From positions 321,295,186-321,359,185 of the forward strand of contig NC_058520.1 of the NCBI RefSeq assembly GCF_904849725.1: DNA of 64,000 nucleotides, in the 5' to 3' direction. The DNA comes from Hordeum vulgare subsp. vulgare (taxonomy: Eukaryota; Streptophyta; Magnoliopsida; Poales; Poaceae). The translations under genes were made by a program, and so were the position numbers. Shown piece after piece: positions 1 through 10,399 of this stretch. Under the pieces are notes generated by a model. That model saw only the letters and a list, made by a program, of their open reading frames with translations. It had not been told where the DNA came from and searched no databases. Positions within the stretch are counted from its first letter, which is position 1. The number at the start of each line of letters is the position of its first letter.

Positions 1-360
1 CTTTTGATGAAATTCCAATTTCAACCGATTGTAGTCCCATGATCCAGTATCATCACATAGCCTATACCATGTCAACGCCTTATCCTTCAAAGATAAAGCA
101 AAGACTTTCTTCTTTACCTCATCCTCGGGCAAACCTACAAGCTTAAATAAACCACAAACTTCATCTACATAGATTAGATGCAAGTATGGATGTGATGATC
201 CATCTCCTGTAAAAGGATTAGCCAGCAGTTTCTCAAGCATACCCGAAGGAATTTCATAAAATATATTTTCAGTAGGTACCTAAGGTTGAGGAGCAACTCC
301 TCGTGCGTCCGTTCGTGGTGAAGATACCCCGAACAAATTCCTCAAAGGAACAGTTTCCAT
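1..360 (-). pseudogene. Gypsy gag, N-terminal part, with an in-frame stop
   Basis: The structural gag gene of element D starts with ATG at 360 and runs out of the window at position 1. The translated minus strand contains LPEDEVKKKVFALSLKDKAL and LTWYRLCDD, which are typical of the N-terminal retrotransposon gag domain of Triticeae Gypsy elements; in these elements gag packages the RNA genome. A TAG stop lies in frame at 280-282, 26 codons after the start, where related elements keep a sense codon, so this copy is dead. The start is chosen by its place about 80 bases downstream of the primer-binding site and by the conserved METVPLRNLFG opening. Confidence 0.85.
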
Positions 361-438
361 AGTGACAAGTGACAATAAATTTTAGCACAGTATATAAATG
401 TTTCCTTACCAAATTCCACTTACCAAAGGCGCTTCACT

Positions 439-456
439 CCCCGGAAACGACGCCAG
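439..456 (-). promoter_or_regulatory. Primer-binding site of element D
   Basis: On the minus strand the sequence TGGCGTCGTTTCCGGGGA lies about 10 bases inside the LTR edge. It matches the TGGCGCCGTTGCCGGGGA type of primer-binding site seen in many Triticeae Gypsy elements, where a tRNA primes minus-strand DNA synthesis. It fixes the orientation of the element and the inner edge of the LTR. Confidence 0.8.
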
Positions 457-466
457 AAAAGAGTCT

Positions 467-1972
467 TGAGGACCCACAAGTATAGGGGATCAATCCTAGT
501 CCTTTCGATAAGTAAGAGTGTCGAACCCAACGAGGAGCAGAAGGCTCTGATAAACGGTTTTCAGCAAGGTAATAACTGCAAGCACTGAAATTAGCGGTAA
601 CAAGTGATGGTGTGGTGAGGTGAAACGTAGCAGGTGAAAAGTAACAAGTAATAGCAACAGTGCAGCAAAGTGGCCCAATCCCTTTTGTAGCAAGGGACAA
701 GCCTGAACAAAGTCTTATAGGAAGTAAAGCGCTCCCGAGGACACATGGGAAATCTGTTAAGCTAATTGTCATCATGTTCACATGGTTCGCGTTCGTTACA
801 TTGATAGTTTGATATGTGGGTGGACCGGCGCTTGGGTACCGCCCTTACTTGGACAAGCATCCCACTTATGATTAACCCCTCTCGCAAGCATCCGCAACTA
901 CAAAAGAAGAATTAAGACAACGTCTAACCATAGCATTACACTAGTGGATCCAAATCAGCCCCTTACGAAGCAACGCATAGACTGGGGTTTAAGCTTCTGT
1001 CACTCTAGCAACCCATCATCTACTTACTACTCCCCAATGCCTTCTTCTAGGCCCAAATATCGTGAAGTGTTATGTAGTCCACGTTCACATAACACCACTA
1101 GAGGAAAAGACAACATACAACATATCAAAATATAGAACGAATACCAAATTCACATGACTATTAATAGCAAGACTTATCCCATGTCCTCAGGAACAAAAGT
1201 AAGTACTCACAAAGCATGGATATATACATGACCAGAGAAGTAATGAATATCATAATGGATCTGAACATGTAATCTTCCACCAAGTAAACCAACTAACATC
1301 AACTACAAAGTGTAATCAACACTACTAGCAAGCTTACGGGTACCAATCGGCGTCGCGAGATGGCGATTGGTTACAAGAGATAGACTAGGGTTTGGATAGG
1401 AGATGGTGCTGATGAAGATGTTGATGGAGATGACTCCCCTCCGACGAGAGGAGTGTTGGTGATGACGATGGCGACGATTTCCCCCTTCGGGAGGAAAGTT
1501 TCCCCAGTAGGATCGTCCTGCCGGAGCTCTAGATTGGTTCTGCTCAAGTCCCGCCTCGTGGAGGCGGAGAATCCACGAAAAAGCTCCGCCCTGATTTTTT
1601 TCTGGACGAAACCCTTCATATAGCAGAAGAGGGGGGCCAGTGGGCCACTAGGGTGCCCACAAGCCCTGTAGCCGCGGCTACCAGGCTTGTGGGCCCCTGG
1701 CAGCTCCCCTCTGGCACTTCTTTCACCCAGTATTTTTTATATATTCCCAAAATATTCGACGTTGATTTTCAGGGCATTTGGAGTTGCGCAGAATAGAGGA
1801 CTCAGACTTGCTCCTTTTCTAGTCCAGAATTCCAGCTGCCAGTATTCTCCCTCTTCAAATAAACCTTGCAAAATAAGAGAGAAAAGGCATAAGTATGGTA
1901 CCACAAAGTATAATAACAGTCCATAAAGCAATAAATATCAACATGAAAGCATGATGCAAAATGGACGTATCA
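467..1972 (-). repeat. 5' LTR of element D (1506 bp)
   Basis: The LTR runs on the minus strand from TGATACGTCC (1972) to GTCCTCA (467). It is followed by the short spacer and primer-binding site expected for a 5' LTR. The short open frames inside it (for example 1371-1619) are not conserved coding sequence. The start sequence and the internal words are typical of an abundant Triticeae Gypsy LTR. Confidence 0.85.
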
Positions 1973-2742
1973 GTAGGACGAGCTTGCAAGGCTCTAGTGC
2001 TACTCTAAAGAGGCTTTTGCAATAGCCTTTGTTGTTTAGACTGGTGGATCAGGCACAAGTCAAGCTTCAGTGAAGCAGGTTCAGTGAACCCATGGTTTGT
2101 CTATTTTCCATATGTTGGATCCCGCAAGCAACCTTCATGTTTTAACTTTGGAGAGTTGAGGGTCCAAACTAGATTGACTCGCTAAGAGTACATGGGACCA
2201 TAGGGCGAGTCGCCAAACATACAGTCCAGTATAACCATTGTAATGCGCTAATGTTTCGCTAGCCAAGAGGGTATTCGGGCTGAACTCGCTGAGTAGAAGG
2301 CCCCAAGTGACCTATGATCACGGAAAAGTCGAGCCTAGGCGCCCATGCTATTACTGCAAAACGACTTGGGGACTAGTAGCCCCCAAGTAAGTCGGCTTAA
2401 TTCTCAAGATCATAATAGGCGCCCATGTTTGAACCATGCAATGTGGCAACTTTGGTCCTCTTTGGCTTACTAGTACCCATGTTTGAACAAGTGCATCGTG
2501 GCGACTTATCCTCTTTGATACTGATAGCGTCCATGCTTGAACGGCTTTTAAATCATTCGCCAATAAGGTTGGGCACCCATGTTTGGACGGTCGCATCATG
2601 GCGACTTGTTTTCTTGGGCGACTTTAAAATCTTCTCGTCTATGAGGCAGCAGCCCTGAGACCGACTTAATTTTTCTCTAACGACCCGGGGTTCTTGAATT
2701 ATTCATCCCGGTTGAATCTGCCGAGCCATGCCTGTGTAGCCC
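1973..2742 (-). other. Degenerate retroelement internal DNA
   Basis: No coding domain is recognisable here. It sits downstream of the primer-binding site at 2743-2757 in minus orientation, so it should be the untranslated leader of a decayed LTR element. Between about 2350 and 2650 a phrase containing CAAACATGGG and GTCGCCA recurs at roughly 60-100 base spacing. This suggests an old, diverged tandem repeat. Confidence 0.5.
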
Positions 2743-2835
2743 CACGGTGGGTGCCAAATGTCATGGTTTTGTCACGACATATGTCCTCGTGCAAGGACTT
2801 AGGTGTGGAGCCATCACAGCTATGTAACGGCTTGA
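2743..2835 (-). repeat. Primer-binding site and LTR fragment related to element B
   Basis: The plus-strand word GGTGGGTGCCAAA (2748-2760) followed by about 75 bases starting TGTCATGGTTTTGTCACGAC closely matches 8541-8640. It is therefore the PBS-proximal end of a second 5' LTR of the same family as element B, cut off near 2835. No terminal CA/TG end is found after that point, so this is a truncated relic. Confidence 0.65.
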
Positions 2836-3186
2836 GAATCTCCATACTTGATTGTGGCATAAACCGTCATAAGGTTTGACAGTTGATGATGGATTTTTGG
2901 CCCGTGCTTAATTCTCGGGTAGTCCGGCTCTTCGTGGTTCCTCCAGGGCCACTTTCCTTTTCCTTTGCTGCTTGCTTTGAATTGCCGATCTAATAATGGC
3001 CGACCCAAATTGTAGCTTCACTAGGGATGTTTCCTTGACAAACTCTCGTGTTACTTTTGATATGCTGAAGTAGATAATATTGGCCAATGCGCCGATCCAT
3101 TAAACAATCCGACGCAAGTTATTGCTGGTCCGTGTTTTGATGATGTTGTGTAAGACATGAATGTCATTTTTTCCTTTGCTCCAATG
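2836..3186. other. Unassigned repeat-derived DNA
   Basis: I see no coding domain, terminal repeat or RNA gene in this stretch. It lies between a truncated LTR and an 81-base tandem array and is probably untranslated retroelement DNA. Confidence 0.4.
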
Positions 3187-3610
3187 TTGTTGGGGGAGAT
3201 GGGCCGCAAAGGCGGCTTGCACGCGTTCGTTGGGCTGCTCGTATAGGTGAGCACTGCACCGATATGTTGATGGAGAGCGGACCGTGGGGACGGCGTCTTG
3301 CTCGCTTCTGTTGGGCGGCTCGTACAGGCGAGCACTTCACCGATACGTTGATGTAGATTGGACCGTGAGGGCGGCATCTTGCATCCGTATGTTGGGCAGC
3401 TCGTATAAGTGAGCACTGCACCGATATCTTGATGGAGAGCGGATCATGGGGACGGTGTCTCGCGTCTGTCTGTTGGGCGGCTCGTATAAGCGAGCACTTC
3501 ACCGACAGGTTGATATAAACCGGACCATGGGGGCGGCGACTTGCATCCGTCTCTTGGGCGGCTTGTACAGGTGAGCACTGCACCAGCGGGTTGAGTTGAA
3601 TGCGAGAGTT
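3187..3610 (-). repeat. 81-base tandem repeat, about five units, open reading frame preserved
   Basis: The anchor GTTGGGC (CTTGGGC in the last unit) with GCTCGTA nearby recurs at 3229, 3310, 3391, 3472 and 3553, an exact 81-base spacing. Neighbouring units share most bases; alternating units are more alike (GAGCACTGCACC against GAGCACTTCACC), which suggests a higher-order 162-base unit. The unit is 27 codons, so the minus strand stays open in more than one frame across the array (for example 3164-3583). I recognise no protein domain, and the open frame may only reflect a repeat length divisible by three. Confidence 0.8.
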
Positions 3611-4458
3611 GTGTAGCGATTTGGCACGGACTCGAGAATTGTTCGTGGCGTTGTAAGCCGCCTTTGTCGTGTGGACGTGAGAGTTGGCCGCGTCATTGTA
3701 AGTCGTCTTTGGCGCGTGACATGAGAATTATCCGCGTTATTTGTAAGCCGTATTGGTCACATGGACGTGAGAGTTGGCCGCGTCATTGTAAGTCAGGTTT
3801 GATGTCGAGTCGATCACTGCGTTGGAAGCCAGTGTGGACGGCAAATCGACCACTCCGTGTTGTAAACCGGCATAGACAGCGAGTTGGCCGCGCCTGGTTG
3901 ATGTAGCGTGGATGGTTGCCGACGCGTGATTAACTCGAGCTCCATATCCATAATATTATATCACTTTTGTAGTGAGATTTTCCCTGCGCAGAATTTTTTT
4001 TGCAAACAAAATAATTGTTTTCAAAAATAAAAATTATATTGATAAAATAAATAAGGTGGATAGCACCTGATATTTTTATGGATGAACATTAGAAAGCTTC
4101 TGATATATTTGATGTTGACTAGGCCGCGGCGTTGTAAGTGCGGATGCACGAGTATCACGTGGCCTTGTGAGCCGGTGCGGACGTGAGCACGGACAGTAGA
4201 GTCGGCCGCGGCGTTGAAGGTCAGCGCGGTCACACAAGTCGCATGCAGCGTTTGTAAGCCGGTGCACACACGCGTGTCGGTCGCAGAGACGACGGCTTGC
4301 ATACATGTCCGTCGAGCAGTTAGCCAAGATCAAATATTGATGCAGAATGATGTGTCCGTAGTTTAGGTCACCTTTGTGTTGAATAATTATTCTGCGTAAA
4401 AATATTACAGACCAAAGTAACTGTCCTCACAGGAAATAATATGTGTTATCGTTACTTA
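3611..4458. repeat. GC-rich degenerate tandem repeats, retroelement non-coding
   Basis: The phrase GAGAGTTGGCCGCGTCATTG occurs at about 3678 and again near 3769, with many weaker copies (GTTGTAAGCCG, GGCCGCGGCGTTG) up to about 4290. AT-rich DNA at 3950-4110 separates two GC-rich blocks. The end at 4458 is set by the start of a Helitron. Words around 4045-4110 reappear in altered form at 6560-6620, which suggests that the Helitrons interrupt related repeat DNA. Confidence 0.55.
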
Positions 4459-5382
4459 TCTTACCTACTAATAAAGTAAATAGTGCTTCTTCCGTACGTC
4501 ATCCAAATTGCCCTAAAAATTGACTAAAATTACCCACCAATGCCACCTATAAGTCATAAAAAACGTTTCAAACAGAAAAATCTTCGGACTGGGCCGGCCC
4601 ATGTAGGCACCTCCTATATTACAATCTAGGCGTTGGAAAAAGATGCAGCCTGTTTAGGCCGGCCCATGCGTGAGCGCCTAATTTTTTAGTTTAGTTTTTT
4701 ATTTTTATTTTCAGTTCCGTTTTGTTTTTCTACTTTAAATAATTTAGAACTTCAAACAAATTTTCTCAATTTAAGAAACTGATAATTTCGAAATAAAATA
4801 TTAAAAAAACATATTTTTTTTAGAATTCAAAAACTACTCATGAGTTTTGAAAAATGTTTGCATATAAAAAAATGTTTAAACTTTGAAAAAATATCCATCA
4901 AATAAAAAAGTCAACGATTTTAAACAAAAGTCCATGTAAAAATCTTAAAAACAGTTCGTGCCTGTGTTTTTAGTCTCATTTTTTATTTTCATTTTTCTGT
5001 TCCATTTTTTAGTTTAAATAGTTTAGAACTTTGAAAAACTTTTGCAATTTATAAAACTGGTAATTTTGAAATAAAAGTTTGAAGAAAATATAAAATGTTT
5101 GTGAATTCAAAAAATGCTTAGGATTTTTGTAAAAATATTCGCATATTCAATTTTTTTTATATAATTTTGAAAACAATGTTGATGAAAACAATAAAAGTCC
5201 ATGATTTTGAAAAAAAGTTTGTGTGTTATTTTTTGAGTGCAATTGAAAAAAATGTTTGCTAATTCAAAAAATGTTCATGCATTTCAAGAAATGTCCTAAA
5301 ATTTTAAAGACATAATATGATCAGCATCATTGGAGATTATAATTATATTTCTTCCGTTGCAACGTACGGGTCCTTTTGCTAG
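4459..5382 (+). mobile_element. Non-autonomous Helitron (924 bp)
   Basis: The element begins TCTTACCTACTAATAAAG directly after an A and ends CTAG followed by T, the A/T target rule of Helitrons. About 11 bases before the end lies the short palindrome CCGTTGCAACGTACGG, the expected 3' hairpin. There is no terminal inverted repeat and no target duplication. The body is AT-rich with no Rep/helicase coding, so it is non-autonomous. The hairpin and CTAG end resemble a Helitron group common in grasses. Confidence 0.68.
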
Positions 5383-6557
5383 TGTTAATAAAACACCTAT
5401 TGCTTCGGTGGTACGTCATTAAAATTGTTCCTGAAGTTGGCATAAATTACCCACCATGTCACCCGTAAGTCAAAAACGATTCAGTTTTTCCTTTCCGAAG
5501 TCGTGTATGCTTCGTTCTTTTATAATATGTGATACTAAGTAAACTCAGAGATGCGTACGTAGCATGGTGGCTAAGGCCTAACGGTTTCAGCGAAGAGACC
5601 AGGGTTCGATCCCCGGTCTCGATGAATTCCCCAATCTCTTGTAAGTCCTCCCTACATATCCGTGGCTTGCTTTGCTATTTTTTTATTTCATTTTTGTCTT
5701 TTTTTTTCTTTCATCTTTAAACTGATTTGAAATTTTCAAAATTTAAAAGTTGTGAGTTTTCAAAACATGTTCGAGAAATCTTAAAATATATGTGAATTCA
5801 ATTTTTTTTAACAAAATCATAATTTTTTGCGGATTTAAAAAAGTTGGCGGTTTTTGCCAATCCGTACGCAAATTATAAAAAATAACCGCGATCTGGAAAA
5901 AATGGTTAGGAAATAAAATCATGTTCGGGATTTTGAAAAAAATATAGTGTATTCAAAGCATATTCGGGAATATGAAAAAAATGTGCATGAAACTTTAGAA
6001 AATATTCACATAAATTAAGAAAATCAATTTTCAAATTTGTTCCCAAAAAGCTCGTATGTTCAAAAAATGTTTGCTGAGTTAAAAATTGTTCATCAATTCA
6101 AAAAATGTTTGTAAAAAAATAATGTACGGTATTTTTTTGAAAAACCACAAGTTTTTTTCAAAAACATTGTCGATTCGGAAACCCGTTCACCGATTCAATA
6201 AACTTTTATGTCTAGGAATTGATTAGTATTATGAAAGGCTTTATATGTCTAGGCGTTGGGAGTAGTTCATGATCGATGAGATTTGTTTTTAAAGTTGTAA
6301 ACATTTCCTTGCGCAACATAATAAAAGGTTGGGTGTGCAGTGGTAAGCTAATAGTCTTGGTATTTATTACGTTAAACATATTGTGATCACGTGGACATCG
6401 TAACCATCATCAGCGAGGAAAGAAAAATAAATGACAACATGGTGAGCCATCGTGTTAAAATAGAAGATAATTTTATGTCAGAGTATTGAGTCCTACTTAT
6501 TTGATTAGTGCATAATTTTTTCTATCTCCCATTGCAACGCACGGACATATTTGCTAG
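5383..6557 (+). mobile_element. Second Helitron copy, head to tail with the first
   Basis: Immediately after the first Helitron ends, a related 5' region starts (TTAATAAAACACC, then GTACGTCAT, AATTACCCACCA and GTAAGTC in the same order as in the first copy). It ends with GTTGCAACGCACGG-type sequence, a short spacer and CTAG at 6554-6557. Its own 5' TC is not clear, so the start is inferred. The body is AT-rich and carries a tRNA-like segment at 5552-5620. No coding capacity. Confidence 0.58.
5552..5620 (+). other. tRNA-like segment (SINE-type pol III boxes) inside a Helitron
   Basis: A box-A-like word TAGCATGGTGG (5560-5570) is followed 43 bases later by GGTTCGATCCC (5603-5613), a perfect internal box B. 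The box B lies in a T-arm-like hairpin with one mismatch. The spacing fits a tRNA gene or tRNA-derived SINE head. I could not fold a full acceptor stem or assign an anticodon, so I call it a relic and not a tRNA gene. Confidence 0.45.
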
Positions 6558-7120
6558 TATAAATAAAGCAAGCAGACAACACCTGATATATATGAGTGGC
6601 TGATCACTTAATTCATTTAGATGTCCGATTGTAGACGAGTTGGCTCGAGACGAGGCCGCGGTGATGGAGGCAGGCGTGTCGGGGCGAGGCCATGGCTCAG
6701 GGCGATGCCAGCCTTACGTAGGCGGGCGTTGCGGTGTGCGTGTGTGTGCACGCATCCGTTTCTAGGGCGTGGTCGGCTTGGCGAATCCCTGACCGTGTCT
6801 ATCTTCAGGTCGTAGCCGAATTTGGAAATTTGTGCGTCCCTTGCCCACAAGGATGTTTGATTGATGGGATTCGCCCGGAGACGACCAGGCAAACGGCTGT
6901 AGCTAGCGGGTGTTCTTGTTGTAATATGAAGCAATACTCCCAGTGTACGTATTAATACTTATCCATCAAATCCAACTTAAGTCACTCATGCGTGTTGTTG
7001 CCTCTCCCTTTTTCTTCTCCTTTTTCTATTTCATCCCCACGTGGCTAGTGAGTAGCTCAACAGCAACAAGGAAACTCCACAGGACTTCCCGTAGGCGGAC
7101 AGGAAAACGTGACCACAAAT
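6558..7120. other. Unassigned repeat DNA
   Basis: GC-rich sequence at 6620-6790 resembles in style the GGCCGCGG repeats at 4120-4290. The remainder has no recognisable coding or structural signal. The overlapping short open frames on both strands at 6617-6955 are most likely chance frames in GC-rich DNA. Confidence 0.35.
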
Positions 7121-7657
7121 AGGGCCGGCTCTGGCCCTAGGCGAACATGGACGACGCCCAGGGCCCATGTTTTGAGGGGGTCCATCATGACGTATGTATA
7201 AGTATACGTGTTGCTATATGAGCTGAAAAAAAAATAAGCTAAAGGCCTCAAGCCTAAAGATCAAGTCTCGATTGTGATGGGAAGACTTGTACGCGCTGCC
7301 TCTTAACTATACCAGTGACTGTAGCCTCAACTGAAAGAAGTTTCTCTAAATTAAAACTGCTAAAAAATTGTTTGAGGTCAACTATGTTACAAGACAGATT
7401 GAATGGCTTGGCTATGTGTTGTATTGAGAAGGATGGCTTAGACAAAATTGATCTTGATACTCTCATCAATGATTTTGCATCTAGAAATGTCCGAAGAAGA
7501 TTCTTTGTGAAGCACTGGTGTATTATTGTCCATGAACTCATATGAACTTTGTTTTTATTTAAGATAATTAAACTAGCAGCGAATATTATTTCTTAAATTT
7601 TTCTACTTTTTTATTTATAGTTGTCTCTAAATAACAATTAGTGATCGGCCCACAATG
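7121..7657 (+). mobile_element. hAT transposon, deletion derivative
   Basis: The left end AGGGCCGGCTCTGGCCC resembles the CAGGGCCGGC-type terminal repeats of grass hAT elements with MYM/TTF-type transposases. The right end near 7646-7654 reads GATCGGCCCA, an imperfect inverse match. CACAAAT before the left end and CACAATG after the right end could be a decayed 8-base duplication. Only the C-terminal transposase part is left, so most of the element has been deleted. Confidence 0.5.
7300..7545 (+). pseudogene. hAT transposase, C-terminal dimerisation domain remnant
   Basis: The 82-codon open segment translates to a sequence with IPVTVASTERSFSKLKLLK, then LRSTMLQDRLNGLAM and a short tail. This is the signature of the hAT family C-terminal dimerisation domain, in which the ERSFSKLK segment is strongly conserved. 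Full-length transposases of this type are roughly 600-800 residues with an N-terminal TTF/MYM-type zinc finger, which is missing here. There is no start codon of its own at the 5' side; the frame simply opens from the preceding DNA. It ends at a natural-looking stop about 110 bases before the element end. It cannot be functional. Confidence 0.82.
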
Positions 7658-8540
7658 GAAACCGAGTAGCGGAAACAACGGTTGCCTTTAGATGATTGTT
7701 GTGACGCAGTAGATTTGACCGGGGTAGTGTTGGCAGTAATCCCTCACAGCTGCCTCCAGCGTCACGCGCATCCAGTCCAGAAAGGAAGCAACCTTGCTAG
7801 ACGCATGGAGTTGGCAAGAGGTCACGAGACGCTTGTTTTATCAGGAAGTGATGTGAAGCCGACCGGGGCACGGTGGCGGTGGCGGTAGAGCGCCGTCCAA
7901 GGGTGCAGCAGACCAGGGCACGAGGCGAAGTGGAGCCGGTGCCAGCGGAGGGCGCGGCTGCGGTCGGTTGTGCAGTGGATAAGAAACATCACCCAGTGGA
8001 AGCCAGCCGTGGGCGCAGTAATAACGAGGTCGCTTGAGGCGATGCCTGCTTGAGGCGAGATGCGGACGGCGGCTCCTACGTCGCGCGGGGATGGTGCCTC
8101 ATGGCACGCGCGGCGAAGTGGGAGCGAGGCGAGGCGCGGCGCGGGCGGAGGCTGGTCGGCTCAGATGCGGTGTGGTAGCCTGAGTCCGGGGCGGCTTATA
8201 ATTGATTCCTTCTTTTTTTTGTTTTCTGGTAGTCTTCGTCAGATGTTGATTGATCGATAGATCATGGATATCAGCCCTTGTATCCTGTTAAACTTCGCGG
8301 ATCGTACGACACGATGATAGCATTGCACTGATAACCCTAGCTTTCTATCACGATCTGATTTTGTATACAACGTCCTGACTGCCTCGTTGCAATTTTTCTC
8401 TTGCATTGTTCGACCAAATTAATGTTGAAACTAGAGTTGATGTAGATCTTCGAGCCGGTTCTTGCGGATTCGACGGGTCATAAGCTTCTCGATTCCTAGG
8501 AGAGATCCCTTCAAGAACACAATTTTACCATGCGCTCGTC
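7658..8540 (-). other. Internal non-coding DNA of element B
   Basis: This stretch lies downstream (minus strand) of the primer-binding site at 8541-8556, so it is the leader region of element B. It has a GC-rich block at 7860-8200 and AT-rich flanks. No conserved gag or pol domain is seen in any frame. Confidence 0.45.
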
Positions 8541-8556
8541 CATGGTGGGTGCCAAA
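8541..8556 (-). promoter_or_regulatory. Primer-binding site of element B
   Basis: The minus strand reads TTTGGCACCCACCATG directly after the LTR end CCACGACA. This matches the TGGCGCCCACC-type primer-binding site found intact in the nested Gypsy element at 14407, with one substitution. It shows that element B is in minus orientation. Confidence 0.75.
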
Positions 8557-9213
8557 TGTCGTGGTTTTGTCACGACATATGTCCTCGCGAGAGAAGTTAG
8601 GTGTGAGACCATCGCAACTATGTGGCGGCTTGAGAGGGGTTAGTCAGAATCGAGAGACGCGAGTTTACCTAGGTTCGGCCCCTCCGATGAAGGTAAAAGC
8701 CTACGTCATCCTTGTGTTTCATTGATGAAGATGATGATCTCGATTACAAGGGTGCGGAATCGCTACCTCTAATCTCGAGGGTGTCTAATATGTCTATCTC
8801 TAATTGCCTGAACATGTCATGGCTCAATCTAACTTGTCTTGTCCCTCTTGGGCCGCCTTACCACTCCTTATATAAGTGGAAGGGGTAGGTTTACATGTAG
8901 AATCCTACTAGGAGTAGGAATAGGATTAGTCTCTCTTGAATCCTAATCCGGGTCTTGTTTCCTTTGTGAAGAAGTATTTCCTCTTCTTCGGCCTTCTCTT
9001 GTAAGCCGACCCTCTTGGCCTCTCTATGAGTCGCCTTATACCGGGATGCACGTCGGACCTTGGGCCTTCAGTCTTGTCATTCGCCTGACCCCCCTACCGA
9101 GTCACCAGTGAGTCGCCAAGCTCAGCCGGATCACCAATGAGTCATCAGGGAGTCACCAAGTCCCAGCCAGTTCATACACCAAGCCGGTTACACCGCAGGG
9201 TATATCCCCGGCA
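8557..9213 (-). repeat. 5' LTR of element B (657 bp), inserted in the LTR of element A
   Basis: The minus-strand LTR starts TGCCGGGG (9213) and ends CACGACA (8557). The next five bases, GATAG (9214-9218), are the target duplication: the undisturbed second LTR of element A has GATAG at 59165-59169, and homology between the two A LTRs begins exactly there. The 3' LTR of B is not in the window. The motif TTTTGTCACGACA near the inner end is typical of a Triticeae Gypsy family. Confidence 0.8.
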
Positions 9214-9821
9214 GATAGAGTTGTAGTGCAAATTGCAAATCTGGTCCAGAATAGAAAATAAGAAGTAGTGCTCAAAAGTTTCAACAAACCAATATATGTT
9301 TTTCATAAAACTCACTTATATGAACCCTTTGACCACTACAAATTTTTGTAGAAATTTTGAAGACTTATACCTAGGGGTTGTAGTACAAAACACCAACTGG
9401 GATCAGAATAAGAAGATAACGAGCATAATTTTTCCAAAACTCTCAGCTATATTATTGCACAAAAGTTATCCAAAAACATATAAGGTTATTATCAAGTTTT
9501 GTGAAGCTTTTAAAAGAAGTTATCAAATGGTTGTAGTTCAAATTAGGCCTTTAAATAATTTAGAGGTAAATTTTTGAATAAATGAACCCTAAAGAAATAT
9601 TTATAAAAAAATGTCTCATTTGATTTGGAAATAATAAGAAGAATATTTGAGGCAGCACTCAAATTAATAATATCTTTCAAGAACTCCTACTTAAGAGGAA
9701 ATATGTTTATAAAATAAAACAAGGAAGGGGTCTGAGAACAGAAAATCCAAGATAAATTTTTTAAATCACCAAGGCCAACTTTAAATAAATAAAATCATGT
9801 CCAAAATTTTGGAGTGTTACA
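9214..9821 (-). repeat. 3' LTR of element A, 5'-terminal 608 bases
   Basis: From 9821 (TGTAACAC on the minus strand) leftwards this matches 59165-59780 along its whole length with scattered substitutions and small gaps. It stops at the GATAG target site of element B. The polypurine tract lies immediately to its right, so this is the 3' LTR of a minus-strand element whose 5' LTR is at 55631-59780. The remaining 3.5 kb of this LTR was pushed out of the window by the B insertion. Confidence 0.85.
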
Positions 9822-9837
9822 AACTCTACCCCTTAAG
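9822..9837 (-). promoter_or_regulatory. Polypurine tract of element A
   Basis: The minus strand reads CTTAAGGGGTAGAGTT directly before the LTR start TGTAACAC. A purine-rich run at this place primes plus-strand DNA synthesis in LTR retrotransposons. It fixes the orientation of element A. Confidence 0.75.
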
Positions 9838-10399
9838 AAAAATCTCGTCCTCGAGATTTTCTAGGGACGTTGCAAAATATAAACTCCTGCCGCACTGCAG
9901 TATCTACACAAAAATAATTTCTCCACGAGGTTATAGTGACAACAATAATTGGTGCAACTATAGTGTGGTACAGGGGCTGCAGACTGCTGCTACGTTTGGA
10001 GAAAACGAGGTGTTGCTACAAATGGCTACGACAAAATTTTCAAAAAAGGACAATTTTCAATTTACGAATTTGTGATTGTTGTACCCGAGTGCATAGTGCT
10101 CTCTCTCGCGGACAGGTGGGCCCAGGGCACACGGTGAGTCTCTTCTTCTTCCTCTGGCTCTCTTCTCTCCTCTCTCTCTCGCGCGCGGTTTCCGCTAGTT
10201 TCTCCATGCGTGGCGTCTAGCTCGTAGGCATCTAGGGCCGTACCGTGGTAGTGCGAGGCGTGCTAGCTGCCGGCGCAGCGTGCACTCGCGTCGGGGGCGA
10301 GCGCTTTGTCGTCACTGCTTGCTGATTTGTTTCGGAACACCGGCGATCGAGCGACGAGCGGCACTGGTGTAGTGCGTCCATCGCGCACCGTTCTCAGGC
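9838..10399. other. Internal DNA of element A, 3' side, with a plus-strand promoter region
   Basis: No conserved pol domain is found. The plus-strand sequence from about 10080 to 10399 is rich in CT runs and GC-rich blocks. It leads into a TATA box at 10400 and a short coding segment, so it can be read as the upstream region of the small plus-strand gene described at 10505. Confidence 0.5.

Larger units (their letters stand above)
1..1972 (-). mobile_element. Ty3/Gypsy LTR retrotransposon, 5' part only (element D)
   Basis: A minus-strand LTR retrotransposon enters the window from the left. Reading leftwards from 1972 it shows a complete 5' LTR, a primer-binding site and the start of gag; the rest lies outside the window. 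The LTR begins TGATACGTCC on the minus strand and ends TCA. The sequence right after it, GTAGG (1973-1977), would be the target duplication, but its partner is out of view. The LTR start and gag opening look like the WHAM/Sabrina/Fatima group of Triticeae Gypsy elements. I am confident of the superfamily and not of the family. Confidence 0.88.

Noticed and set aside
5552..5620. Functional tRNA gene
   Set aside because: Box A and B are present, but no acceptor stem or anticodon loop could be formed, and it sits inside a transposon body.
6617..6955. Short Arg/Gly-rich frames on both strands
   Set aside because: They overlap each other antisense in GC-rich repeat DNA and show no family motif.
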